A program made the translations under genes and the position numbers. Below, piece after piece: positions 42,751 through 51,789 of a stretch of DNA of 64,000 nt. Within the stretch, counting starts at the first letter, position 1. The number at the start of each line of letters is the position of its first letter. Source of the DNA: an uncultured Aquimarina sp. (GTDB lineage: Bacteria; Bacteroidota; Bacteroidia; Flavobacteriales; Flavobacteriaceae); NCBI GenBank assembly GCA_947498785.1, contig CANMLS010000008.1:62001-126000 (forward strand). Reading direction: 5' to 3'. The notes under the pieces were generated by a model, which saw only the letters and a program-made list of their open reading frames with translations, made no database searches and was not told the DNA's origin.

Positions 42751-45489
42751 TTGAAAAGTTTTCTAAAAGAGGTATTACTAGAACTACATGAAGTAAAAGA
42801 AAACATCAGCGATCTGATTTTTCTTGTGCCTAGCAAAAGAGCTGGGCTTTTTCTTAAGAAAGAACTTTTAGAAATGTATAAGGATCAGACTTTTTTTGCT
42901 CCTGTAATCCTTAGTATAGAAGAATTTATTACTCAACTATCAGGCCTTCAACAAATAGATAATGTAGAAACATTATTTGAATTTTATGAAACGTATTTAA
43001 ATACTCATTCTCATTTAGAAAAAGAAAATTTTGAAACCTTTAGTAATTGGGCACAAACCTTAGTTTATGATTTTAATGAAATCGATAGATATTGTATAAA
43101 TCATCAGAGCTTTTTTTCATATTTATCAGGCATACAAGATCTAAATCATTGGTATTTACAAAAAGAAAAGACAGAGCTTGTTAAGAATTACGTTAAATTT
43201 TGGAATAGTTTAATAGATTACTATAATAATTTTAAAGATAAACTGCTAAAAAAGAAAGTAGGTTATCAAGGATTGTTATATAGAAAGGCATCAGAAGATA
43301 TCCATGAATATGTGAAAGTAGAAAAGAGAAAGCATGTTTTGGTTGGGTTTAATGCGCTTAATAACGCAGAGCAAATTATCTTTCAATCTCTATTAGAGGC
43401 AGGTATTGCAAAAGTGTTTTGGGATGCTGATCAGTTTTTTATAGAGAATACTTATCATGAAGCATCCTTATTCTTAAGAGCTTATAAAAATAAATGGGAG
43501 TACTATAAAACAAAACCATTTAAGTGGGTGAGAAATAATTTCTCTACACAAAAGGATATTACAACGATTGGCGTACCTAAAAATATAGGTCAAGCAAAAT
43601 CTGTAGGTCAGATACTCGCCTCGATTCCTAAATCTGACATGGAAAATACTGCATTAGTGCTTGCTGATGAAGGATTATTGCAACCTATACTTAACTCACT
43701 ACCTAATACAGTAGAATCTCTTAATATTACAATGGGATTACCTTTAAAAGAGGTACCATTATCTGCATTTTTCGAATTATTATTTAACGTTCATAAAAAC
43801 CCTAATACCAAAGGAATATATTACAAATCAATATTAGCAATTTTAAATAGTCTTCCAGCACACAGGTTACTTGGATTAGATATCTCATCGCGTTTAATTT
43901 ATGTTATATCTCAAGAAAATATAGTGTATGTAACACTAACTAAGTTACAGGAGCAAGTTTCTGATCATAAAAAAGAAGTATTAAGATTGTTATTCGAACC
44001 ATGGACAGATGTTGGTGTTGCTCTAGAGAATTGCAAAAGGATAATACAACTGCTTAAGAATAATCTGAATAAAGATATAGATGAGCTCGAATTAGAATAT
44101 GTATACCATTTTCATTTGGTATTCAACAAAGTATCTGCTTTATTTAGTAATTATGACTATTTGGACTCAATAGGATCTTTATATACATTATATAAGGATA
44201 TTTTGATGACAGAAACATTAGATTTTTTTGGAGAACCATTTAGAGGATTACAACTCATGGGAATGTTAGAATCTCGATGTCTTGATTTTGAGACAGTGAT
44301 TATTTCATCTGTAAATGAAGGAGTTTTACCAGCTGGTAAGAGTACAAACTCTTTTATTCCGTATGATTTAAAGAGAGCATACAACCTTCCTACTTATAAA
44401 GAAAAAGATGCAATTTATACCTATCATTTTTATAGGTTGATCCAAAGAGCTAAAAAAGTGTATTTAATCTATAATACCGAGGATGAAGGTGTTGGCGGTG
44501 GAGAGAAAAGCAGATTTTTACTTCAGCTGGATATAGATAAAAGACCAAACCATAATCTCAGACAATATACCATTTCATCAGAAGTACCAAAACTAACCAA
44601 ACAACCGCTAGAAGTAAGGAAAAATGAAGCCATTATACAAAAATTAAAAGAACTAGGAGCTCATGGATTATCGCCTTCTGCATTAACAACATATATACGA
44701 AATCCAATGGATTTCTATTACAAATATGTTTTAGGAGTTAAAGAAACAGAGGAAGTCGAAGAAACTATTGCGGCCAATACTCTAGGTACCGTTATTCATA
44801 ATACCCTAGAAAATTTTTATAAACCATTGGAGAATACTTTTCTTACAAAAAGTGAGATTGGAAAAATGAGAAACAAGATTGATCAAGAGCTTCGAGATCA
44901 GTTTAGGAAAGAATATACAGAACTGGATATAAGACAAGGTAAGAATCTCTTGATTTTTGAAGTTGCCAAACGATACATTTATAATTTTTTGAAATCTGAA
45001 GAAAAATTATTGAGCAACGGAGCCCAAATGAAAATTGTATCTATAGAAAGCAATCTAAAAACTCAATTGCAAATTCCTGAGTTGGATTTTCCCATTTACC
45101 TTAAAGGAAAAGTTGATCGTATTGACGAGTTAGATGGGCAATTAAGAGTTATTGATTATAAAACAGGTAAGGTAACCCGAAATGATGTTGTTATTATGAA
45201 TTGGGATACTATTACAGAAGATTATAAATATAGTAAGACAATACAGGTTTTGGCATATGGATATATGCAATATAATGAGAACCCAACCACTGAAACCTTT
45301 CTAGCTGGTATTATTTCATTTAAAAACCTTCAGGAAGGATTTATTAAGTTTGGAACAAAAGAAAAGATAAGAGGTAAAGCAAATCACGATGTTTCTAGTG
45401 CTGTATTTGATAAGTATTTATTACAACTTAAAAAGTTGATTCTGGAAATTTTTGATATAGAGGTACCATTTACTGAAAAAGAGATATAA
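42751..45489 (+). CDS. PD-(D/E)XK nuclease family protein (AddB-like)
   Basis: 912 residues from a TTG start; the first in-frame ATG would remove the N-terminal nucleotide-loop-like segment LIFLVPSKRAGLFLKKEL, so TTG is required. The N-terminal two thirds resemble the inactivated helicase of AddB. The C-terminal nuclease has SPSALTTYIRNPMDFYYKYVLGV, GTVIHNTLENF, KGKVDRIDELDGQLRVIDYKTG and a downstream IQVLAYGYM, typical of the Cas4/RecB-like nuclease. It probably forms a resection complex with the helicase encoded at 37752. The hydrolase gene begins 2 bp after its stop, implying an operon. Confidence 0.87.
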   Translation: MKSFLKEVLLELHEVKENISDLIFLVPSKRAGLFLKKELLEMYKDQTFFAPVILSIEEFITQLSGLQQIDNVETLFEFYETYLNTHSHLEKENFETFSNWAQTLVYDFNEIDRYCINHQSFFSYLSGIQDLNHWYLQKEKTELVKNYVKFWNSLIDYYNNFKDKLLKKKVGYQGLLYRKASEDIHEYVKVEKRKHVLVGFNALNNAEQIIFQSLLEAGIAKVFWDADQFFIENTYHEASLFLRAYKNKWEYYKTKPFKWVRNNFSTQKDITTIGVPKNIGQAKSVGQILASIPKSDMENTALVLADEGLLQPILNSLPNTVESLNITMGLPLKEVPLSAFFELLFNVHKNPNTKGIYYKSILAILNSLPAHRLLGLDISSRLIYVISQENIVYVTLTKLQEQVSDHKKEVLRLLFEPWTDVGVALENCKRIIQLLKNNLNKDIDELELEYVYHFHLVFNKVSALFSNYDYLDSIGSLYTLYKDILMTETLDFFGEPFRGLQLMGMLESRCLDFETVIISSVNEGVLPAGKSTNSFIPYDLKRAYNLPTYKEKDAIYTYHFYRLIQRAKKVYLIYNTEDEGVGGGEKSRFLLQLDIDKRPNHNLRQYTISSEVPKLTKQPLEVRKNEAIIQKLKELGAHGLSPSALTTYIRNPMDFYYKYVLGVKETEEVEETIAANTLGTVIHNTLENFYKPLENTFLTKSEIGKMRNKIDQELRDQFRKEYTELDIRQGKNLLIFEVAKRYIYNFLKSEEKLLSNGAQMKIVSIESNLKTQLQIPELDFPIYLKGKVDRIDELDGQLRVIDYKTGKVTRNDVVIMNWDTITEDYKYSKTIQVLAYGYMQYNENPTTETFLAGIISFKNLQEGFIKFGTKEKIRGKANHDVSSAVFDKYLLQLKKLILEIFDIEVPFTEKEI

Positions 45490-45491
45490 TC

Positions 45492-46340
45492 ATGATTACT
45501 GTACACAGAAATATAAAGATACAAGGAAAACATCAAAAATTAATTTTAATTGATGTGTTTTATAAGAATACCAAGTTGCAAAAACCAGCTGTTATTTTTT
45601 GTCATGGATATAAGGGTTTTAAAGATTGGGGTGCTTGGGAATTGGTTGCAAAAATGTTTGCTAATTCAGGTTTTTTCTTCATAAAATTTAATTTTTCATA
45701 CAACGGAGGAACAGAACAACAACCGATGGACTTTCCAGATTTAGAAGCTTTCGGGCAGAATAATTTTATTAAAGAACTTGATGATTTAGATGCTGTGATA
45801 AACAGGATTTCTGCTTCAGATTTTGATTTTAAAAAAGAGATTAATTTGTTAGATATTATTTTAATTGGACATTCTCGTGGTGGTGGGATTGCAACAATAA
45901 AAGCAGCTGAAGATTCAAGAATTTCAAAATTAATTACCTGGGCAGGTGTTTCTGATTATGAACGACGTTTTCCAAAAGGAGAAGCTTTTGAAGAGTGGAA
46001 AAATAAAGGGATTATGTATGTCCAAAATGGAAGAACCAAACAACAAATGCCGCACTATTTCCAGTTTTATACAACTTTTATAGCACATAAAGAACGACTT
46101 ACCATTGCTAACGCAGCTCGACAAATTGAGATTCCATTTTTAATAATTCATGGTACAACAGATCCAACAGTTAATGTGCAAGAAGCAAAAGATATTCATT
46201 CCTGGAATCCTAATAGTAAGTTACTTTTGATAGAAGGCGCTGATCACGTTTTTGGATCAAAACACCCATGGAACAGGATTGACTTACCAAAAAACCTTGA
46301 GATAACCACCCGAAAATCAATAGAATTTGCAAATTTTTAA
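45492..46340 (+). CDS. Alpha/beta hydrolase (dienelactone hydrolase/prolyl oligopeptidase-like)
   Basis: 282 residues, cytoplasmic. FCHGYKGFKDWG (about 35-46) is the oxyanion region, IGHSRGGG holds the nucleophile Ser, IHGTTDPTVN the acid and GADHVFG the catalytic His. It starts 2 bp after the AddB-like gene, so co-transcription is likely although a functional link to DNA repair is not evident. Substrate unknown. Confidence 0.82.
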   Translation: MITVHRNIKIQGKHQKLILIDVFYKNTKLQKPAVIFCHGYKGFKDWGAWELVAKMFANSGFFFIKFNFSYNGGTEQQPMDFPDLEAFGQNNFIKELDDLDAVINRISASDFDFKKEINLLDIILIGHSRGGGIATIKAAEDSRISKLITWAGVSDYERRFPKGEAFEEWKNKGIMYVQNGRTKQQMPHYFQFYTTFIAHKERLTIANAARQIEIPFLIIHGTTDPTVNVQEAKDIHSWNPNSKLLLIEGADHVFGSKHPWNRIDLPKNLEITTRKSIEFANF

Positions 46341-46399
46341 CATATCAAGATTATTAAAACTATAACATTTGTTCTTTTTTTTTCTTTTATTTGTAACTT

Positions 46400-46684
46400 A
46401 TGAAGTCAAATAGACATAGCATAGCTTCAATATTTCTGATATTATTCAGTTTTATTCAGTTAGCAGACCTTCATGTTTTAGGTCACGATGCTAATGATAT
46501 TGATTGTACTGTATGTCAAATGATTTCAGAGAATCCAAATGATGGATATATTAGCATAGAGGTTATAGAAATCCCTTCTGTAATTACAATTCCTGCAAAT
46601 GTTGTTCGTATTAATTATGTTCAACAATATTTTGATTATTCATCCAAATATTCATTCCTTAATAAGGCGCCACCTGCTGCCTAA
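46400..46684 (+). CDS. Small secreted CxxC protein preceding a TonB receptor
   Basis: 94 residues with an N-terminal hydrophobic segment (about 9-23) and HVLGHDANDIDC-TVC, giving H25, H29, D30, C36 and C39, then a beta-rich part and a Pro/Ala tail (NKAPPAA). Short proteins of this type often precede TonB receptors for metals in Flavobacteriia, and the His/Asp/Cys cluster could bind a metal; that is inference. The receptor gene begins 81 bp downstream on the same strand. Confidence 0.6.
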   Translation: MKSNRHSIASIFLILFSFIQLADLHVLGHDANDIDCTVCQMISENPNDGYISIEVIEIPSVITIPANVVRINYVQQYFDYSSKYSFLNKAPPAA

Positions 46685-46765
46685 TAACTATTTATTTTAA
46701 TAGATCTCTTTTACTAGTAAACGTTATTTATAATAGTTACTAGTTTATTCTTATTTCACATATAA

Positions 46766-49168
46766 ATGAAAAGACTCACGCTTATTCTTGTGCTTCTTTT
46801 AGGGACTACCATTTTATCGGCACAAGAATGCGATAAAACACTTACCGGAAAGGTAATTGATTTTCATGATGGAGCACCTCTAAAAGAAGCAACTATAACA
46901 TTTAATAATAAAACAATTGTGACTGATAACAATGGTAGATATACGATCAATGATTTGTGCGCAGTGTCTTATGCATTTACTGTGTCGCATGTAGATTGTA
47001 ATTCTCAAGTATTTACTATTGATCTGTCTAAGGTTACAACAAAAGATTTTTATTTAGAACATCATCTTAATGAGCTGCAAGAGGTACAAGTATCAGGAGA
47101 AAACCTTAGTAAAACATCCTCTTCTCAAGAAGAAACGATTAATAAAAATATAATAGAAAGATATAGCAACGCTTCTTTAGGTGATGCGTTAAAAGAAATA
47201 ACAGGTGTATCTTCATTAAACACTGGATCTACTATTGTGAAACCTATTATACAGGGTCTTAGCGGAAGTAGAATACTTATGATGAATAATGGTGTAAGGA
47301 TGCAGGATATGGAGTGGGGAGACGAACATGCTCCCAATGTAGATATAAATGTTGCCAACAGTGTTACTGTGGTCAAGGGTGCTTCTGCTTTAAAATATGG
47401 AGGAGATGCAATCGGTGGAGTAATTATTATAGAAACTAATAGAGCACCAGCCAAAGACACTTTATTTGGAAAAACAGTTCTATCGGGGAGTACAAATGGA
47501 AGAGGAGGTTCTTTAACCTCAAAATTGACAAAAGCATATGAAAGTGGGATGTTTCTAAAAGTACAGGGAACCCTAAAAAGATTTGGAGATGTTGAAGCTC
47601 CCGATTATGTTCTTTCTAATACAGGAATTTTTGAAAAAGGGTTTTCAGCATCATTTGGACTAAATAAATTCACCTATGGATGGGATGCTTTTTATTCTTT
47701 TTATAATAATGAGATAGGTGTCTTATCTGCATCTCATATTGGTAATGTAGATGACCTTATTACCTCTATAAATAGTGGTCAGCCTGATATTATTCGTGAT
47801 TTTACTTATGATATCGATAACCCAAAGCAAGAAGTAACACATCATTTGGGGCGTATAAGGTATTTTAAAAGATTTGAACAACTGGGTAAATGGACTACGC
47901 AATATGATTTTCAACTCAATAATAGACTAGAGTTTGATATTAGAAGAACACAAGAATTAAGTAAAATTCCTGCTATAGATTTGGAGTTAACAACGCATTC
48001 ATTAACCTCAGATTTTGAATTTGATTCTAATGAAAAATATAAATTTACTACAGGAGCATTATTTAGGTATCAAGAAAATTTTGCAAATCCTCTAACAGGA
48101 GTAAGACGCCTTATTCCTGATTATAATAAATATGATGCGGGTATCTTTTTTACAGCAGAATATGACCTAAATGAAAATATAATTTTGGATGCTGGAATTC
48201 GATATGATTTTAATCAAATTGATGCGCAAAAATTTTATTTAGATTCGAGATGGGAGGCAAGAGGTTATAATCAAGATTTCTCAGATATTATTGTCGATGA
48301 AAATATAATTGGATCACAGTTGTTGACTAATCCAGTTTTTGATTATCATAATGTTTCAGGTACAGTAGGGATTCAATATAAATTCGATAATGATTACGAG
48401 TTTCGTTTTAATTACGCTTTATCCCAACGAGCTCCTAATCCGTCAGAATTGTTTAGTGATGGCTTGCACCATTCTGCGGCAAGGATTGAATTAGGAGATC
48501 TTAGAATTGATCAAGAGACTTCTCATAAAATATCATTGTCACTTCAAAATAATAATCAAAAATGGGGAGGATGGGAGATTGCTCCATATGCTAACCTAAT
48601 TCAAGATTACATTCTTTTAGAACCCATAGCTACAGAGTTAACTATTAGAGGGGCATTCCCTGTATGGCAATATAGACAAACTGATGCTAGATTATTAGGA
48701 GTTGACGCCAAAGTCTTTGCAAATTGGCATACAAACTGGAGAACTGATCACAATTTTTCCTTGGTAAAAGGCCTCGAGTCCGATGACAAACAAGCTTTAA
48801 TTAATATACCTGCTCCTAATTTTAATAATAAAATCACGTTTACCAAAACAGAATGGTTTGACCTTAAGGTTTCGTTAGAGAGTCAATATCATTTTAAGCA
48901 AAACGAGTTTCCTTCAAATATAACTGTGTTTTCTCCAGATAGTGGGCAAGATGTCGTACTAGAAGTAAATACACCCCCATCAGCTTATCATTTACTTAAT
49001 TTTGATACAAATATAAAGTTTATGATTGGCCAGAAAAACACATTAAATTTTGGATTAGCGATTAACAACTTAGCAAATACAACATATAGAAATTACCTGA
49101 ATCGTCAACGATATTTTGCCGATGATTTGGGTAGAAACTTTTTATTACGAATATCAATTAACTATTAA
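46766..49168 (+). CDS. TonB-dependent outer-membrane receptor
   Basis: 800 residues: signal peptide (about 1-19), an N-terminal carboxypeptidase-regulatory-like domain (about 25-100; GKVIDFHDGAPLKEATITF), plug domain (about 115-225, with QGLSGSRILMMNNGVRMQD and VVKGASALKYGGDAIGGVI) and a beta-barrel ending in aromatic LLRISINY. The plug motif GVRMQDMEWGDEHAPN resembles the ZnuD-type zinc/haem receptors, which would fit the small Cys/His protein upstream. The lipoprotein gene begins 12 bp downstream, so the three genes form an operon. Confidence 0.88.
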   Translation: MKRLTLILVLLLGTTILSAQECDKTLTGKVIDFHDGAPLKEATITFNNKTIVTDNNGRYTINDLCAVSYAFTVSHVDCNSQVFTIDLSKVTTKDFYLEHHLNELQEVQVSGENLSKTSSSQEETINKNIIERYSNASLGDALKEITGVSSLNTGSTIVKPIIQGLSGSRILMMNNGVRMQDMEWGDEHAPNVDINVANSVTVVKGASALKYGGDAIGGVIIIETNRAPAKDTLFGKTVLSGSTNGRGGSLTSKLTKAYESGMFLKVQGTLKRFGDVEAPDYVLSNTGIFEKGFSASFGLNKFTYGWDAFYSFYNNEIGVLSASHIGNVDDLITSINSGQPDIIRDFTYDIDNPKQEVTHHLGRIRYFKRFEQLGKWTTQYDFQLNNRLEFDIRRTQELSKIPAIDLELTTHSLTSDFEFDSNEKYKFTTGALFRYQENFANPLTGVRRLIPDYNKYDAGIFFTAEYDLNENIILDAGIRYDFNQIDAQKFYLDSRWEARGYNQDFSDIIVDENIIGSQLLTNPVFDYHNVSGTVGIQYKFDNDYEFRFNYALSQRAPNPSELFSDGLHHSAARIELGDLRIDQETSHKISLSLQNNNQKWGGWEIAPYANLIQDYILLEPIATELTIRGAFPVWQYRQTDARLLGVDAKVFANWHTNWRTDHNFSLVKGLESDDKQALINIPAPNFNNKITFTKTEWFDLKVSLESQYHFKQNEFPSNITVFSPDSGQDVVLEVNTPPSAYHLLNFDTNIKFMIGQKNTLNFGLAINNLANTTYRNYLNRQRYFADDLGRNFLLRISINY

Positions 49169-49180
49169 ATTTTTAAAATA

Positions 49181-49777
49181 ATGAACTTACGTAAATTTTT
49201 AGCCATTTTTTCAATGGGAGCTTTAATATTAACATCTTGCTCAAGCGATGATGATTCTGCACCAGTAAGCGAAGAAGAAGTTATTACTACAATGGAAGTA
49301 ATGCTTACTGATGGTACAGATACTGTTAAACTTCGTTTTTTTGATGCAGATGGTGCAGATGGTCCAACGGCTCCAACCTCAACAGTAAGTGGAGCATTAA
49401 AGGCAAGTACAACGTATACTGGATCCATTCTTATTTTGAATGCAACAGAAAGTCCGGCTGAAGAAGTAAATGAAGAGATAAAAGAAGAAGCTGCAGAGCA
49501 CCAGTTTTTTTATATTACTAATGATCTGGGTATCACTACAACGTATACAGATAAAGAATGTGATTATAATGGTACATCTTGTAGTGATGCTGCTAACACA
49601 GCTCCTGTAGGATTAACATTTTCATTAGTGACTACAGATGCTACAGGTAATGGTATGCTAAGGTTCGTTTTAAGACATGAGCCTAATAAAGATGCTGCTG
49701 GAGTTTCTGGTGGAGATATAACGAACGCAGGAGGTGATCCTGATATCGATTGGACATTTGATATCTCTGTAGAATAA
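49181..49777 (+). CDS. Lipoprotein partner of the TonB receptor
   Basis: 198 residues, lipobox LILTSC (Cys at 20) followed by SSDDDSAPVSEEE. A beta-rich domain carries the conserved-looking FFDADGADGPTAPT, a helical EEVNEEIKEEAAEHQFFY, two Cys (KECDYNGTSCSD) and HEPNKDAAG near the end. Lipoproteins of this kind commonly follow ZnuD-like receptors in Flavobacteriia and may deliver substrate at the cell surface; the family name is not certain. It ends at a terminator. Confidence 0.7.
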   Translation: MNLRKFLAIFSMGALILTSCSSDDDSAPVSEEEVITTMEVMLTDGTDTVKLRFFDADGADGPTAPTSTVSGALKASTTYTGSILILNATESPAEEVNEEIKEEAAEHQFFYITNDLGITTTYTDKECDYNGTSCSDAANTAPVGLTFSLVTTDATGNGMLRFVLRHEPNKDAAGVSGGDITNAGGDPDIDWTFDISVE

Positions 49778-49788
49778 ATTTTAAAAAC

Positions 49789-49816
49789 CTCCCAGACCAA
49801 CATGGGAGAATTTTTT
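49789..49816 (+). terminator. Rho-independent terminator of the receptor operon
   Basis: CTCCCA (49789-49794) pairs with TGGGAG (49803-49808) around an 8-nt loop, followed by AA and T6. Confidence 0.85.
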
Positions 49817-49829
49817 AGAATTAGGAATT

Positions 49830-50009
49830 AGGAGATCAAATTCACTAACGATCACTGAAGCATATACTATAGAAAATCATAGATATGGAGCAATTATAGC
49901 CGATTTTGTAGATAATTGTGTTAAAAAAAACCCGCCTAACAATTATTCTATAGGTATAAGATATAATATAGGTTGGTTTAAAATTGACCTTGCTCCTTTA
50001 AGAGTATGA
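49830..50009 (+). pseudogene. Possible remnant of a coding sequence
   Basis: An open frame without a start codon reads TIENHRYGAIIADFVDNCV, NPPNNYSIGIRYNIGWFKID and LAPLRV before TGA at 50007-50009. Its amino-acid composition looks coding and beta-barrel-like, but it is only about 60 codons and begins inside or next to the terminator. I treat it as a tentative 3' remnant of a lost gene. Beyond it, 50142-50659 shows nothing recognisable. Confidence 0.25.
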
Positions 50010-50036
50010 TAATCGAAAAATATAAATCAAAATAAA

Positions 50037-50141
50037 AATTGAGACTATTTAATTTGTAATAAGTTGAGTTTGTAGTTTTACATGCAATTAGTTATGTTTC
50101 AATTTAAAACCCTTTGGTAACGACCACCAAAGGGTTTCTTG
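50037..50141 (+). ncRNA. Candidate small RNA, family copy 1
   Basis: TTG (50039-50041), 23-nt spacer, TGAGTTTG (50065-50072) as a -7-like box, a conserved body ending GTTTCAATT (50096-50104), then a terminator hairpin AACCCTTTGGT / ACCAAAGGGTT (50108-50118 and 50126-50136) and TTTCTT. The order and spacing match copies 2 and 3, while the hairpin stem differs in sequence but stays fully paired. No coding potential is seen. Confidence 0.6.
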
Positions 50142-50659
50142 CTTAAGTATACATACAGTACATTGTTTTATAGGATAACCATGAAATTGGTAATAGAAAA
50201 TAAGTGTTAAATATATCTTAATCATGCAACTTTTTTATCTGTTTAATGTCTTGTCAATGAGGTGTATAAACGTATTTTATAAAAATCATTCTTGAAAGAG
50301 GTAGAATTGAAATTAAGTTTTGCTATTAATTTTGTGAAAACTGTAATGATTGCTGAATAGGCGGTACATGGGTAAATCGTTTTAATTCTGGCTTCTTTTT
50401 GCTAAAGAGTGGTATAAATTTTGATTAGTTAAAATAATTCTAAAATGCAAAAGAAAAAATATTGAAGAAAAGACGATAATCAAAGAGTTAATAGCACCAT
50501 TCAAATATTATAAAATTTGATTTTCAAACAGTTACATATTTTGGTTTTATGGGGATATTATGTCATCGTTAAATGTTAATTATCGTTAAAAAAATATTAT
50601 AGTAATTTAGAAGATACAACCTATATTAGATATATATAACCAAGTGTAATAAACGATAA

Positions 50660-50758
50660 AATTGAAACTATCATAATTAGTATAAGTTGAGTTTGTGTTA
50701 AATACAATTAAGTTTCAATTGAGACCCCTGGAAGTAGTTAATCCAGGGGTTGTTTTTT
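50660..50758 (+). ncRNA. Candidate small RNA, family copy 2
   Basis: AATTGAAACT (50660-50669) and AGTTTCAATT (50711-50720) form a perfect 10-bp inverted repeat. TTG at 50662, 23-nt spacer and TGAGTTTG (50688-50695) look like a promoter. The terminator is ACCCCTGGA / TCCAGGGGT (50724-50732 and 50742-50750) with T6. It is almost identical to copy 3 across the first 60 nt. It points toward the convergent LytTR gene, which ends about 105 bp away. Confidence 0.65.
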
Positions 50759-50863
50759 ATATACACTATTTTACAATAGCTAGATAAACTAAGGTAATTT
50801 TAAGTCTAATAGTGGTTTAAAGAGAAGATCGAAAAATATGATTTTATATAGATAAATGGGGAT

Positions 50864-51592
50864 CTATGTAGTCAAAGCTTGCATAAGTTTTGTTTTGTTT
50901 CTTCTACTGATAGGAATAGTATATTGACCAACATGTATTGTCCCTTTTTTTAAATCAAAACTTTCAATCTTTTTTATATTCACTAGACATGATCTATTGA
51001 CTTTGATAAATTCTGAAGAGTTGACTTTATCAACCAGTTTCTTTAAAGGAAGTTTTACCCGTATTTCTTTTTTTGCAATCATTATGAAGCAGTATTTTCC
51101 TTCTACATTGATCAAAGAAATATCAGAAATATTAATTTTTTGTAATGTTTTATCGGTTTTTAAAATAATGTAGTCTTGATGTATTTGAGAGTCTGAGTGA
51201 CTCAAGACTTTATAATTGACTTGTTCTTTTTTATGTTGACAAGCTAAAGAAAAGGTTCTTTTGAAATTTTCTTTATCTAGAGGTTTGGTTATATAAGAAT
51301 ATGGTAATGTTTCTTTTGCCTTGTTAAATGTAGTTTCATCAATTGATGAAGTTAGATAAATTACTAGAATAGGAAGATCAGCTTTACGAATATACTCCGC
51401 TATTTCTATTCCACTCCACTTTCCTTTTAAATTGATATCTAATAGTATCAAATCTGGCTTAACAGCCTTTATTAGGCGAAAAGCCTCTTCAGAATTTCCA
51501 GTACTGTTGAATGAAGTAATTTTCATTTCAGTTAGTAGAATTTCTAATGCATTTGTATAAATGACATCGTCTTCAACAATAAGTACTCTCAC
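50864..51592 (-). CDS. LytTR-family response regulator
   Basis: 242 residues: CheY-like receiver (1-120) with acidic VEDD at 6-9, phosphoacceptor D52 (LILLDINLKG) and Lys in YITKPLD; then a LytTR DNA-binding domain (about 140-240; KINISDISLINVEGKYCFI, FIKVNRSCLVNIKKIESFD). LytTR proteins bind direct repeats and often control envelope or extracellular products. It lies 197 bp downstream of a propeller histidine kinase on the same strand, its likely partner. Confidence 0.9.
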   Translation of the reverse strand: MRVLIVEDDVIYTNALEILLTEMKITSFNSTGNSEEAFRLIKAVKPDLILLDINLKGKWSGIEIAEYIRKADLPILVIYLTSSIDETTFNKAKETLPYSYITKPLDKENFKRTFSLACQHKKEQVNYKVLSHSDSQIHQDYIILKTDKTLQKINISDISLINVEGKYCFIMIAKKEIRVKLPLKKLVDKVNSSEFIKVNRSCLVNIKKIESFDLKKGTIHVGQYTIPISRRNKTKLMQALTT

Positions 51593-51789
51593 AACACTAA
51601 TTTATTATTTCAATAATTAAGATTTACTTTCAAAACGTAATACTGTTTTTTTGTATTTATAAGATATATGACGTTTATGAAACCATATTCAAATATCATT
51701 CCTAAATAATGAAAAACCTGATAATCTGTCTAAAAACACAAAATTTATTAGTGATTTTTAATAGAGGAAATTACTAAATCTCTGGAAAA

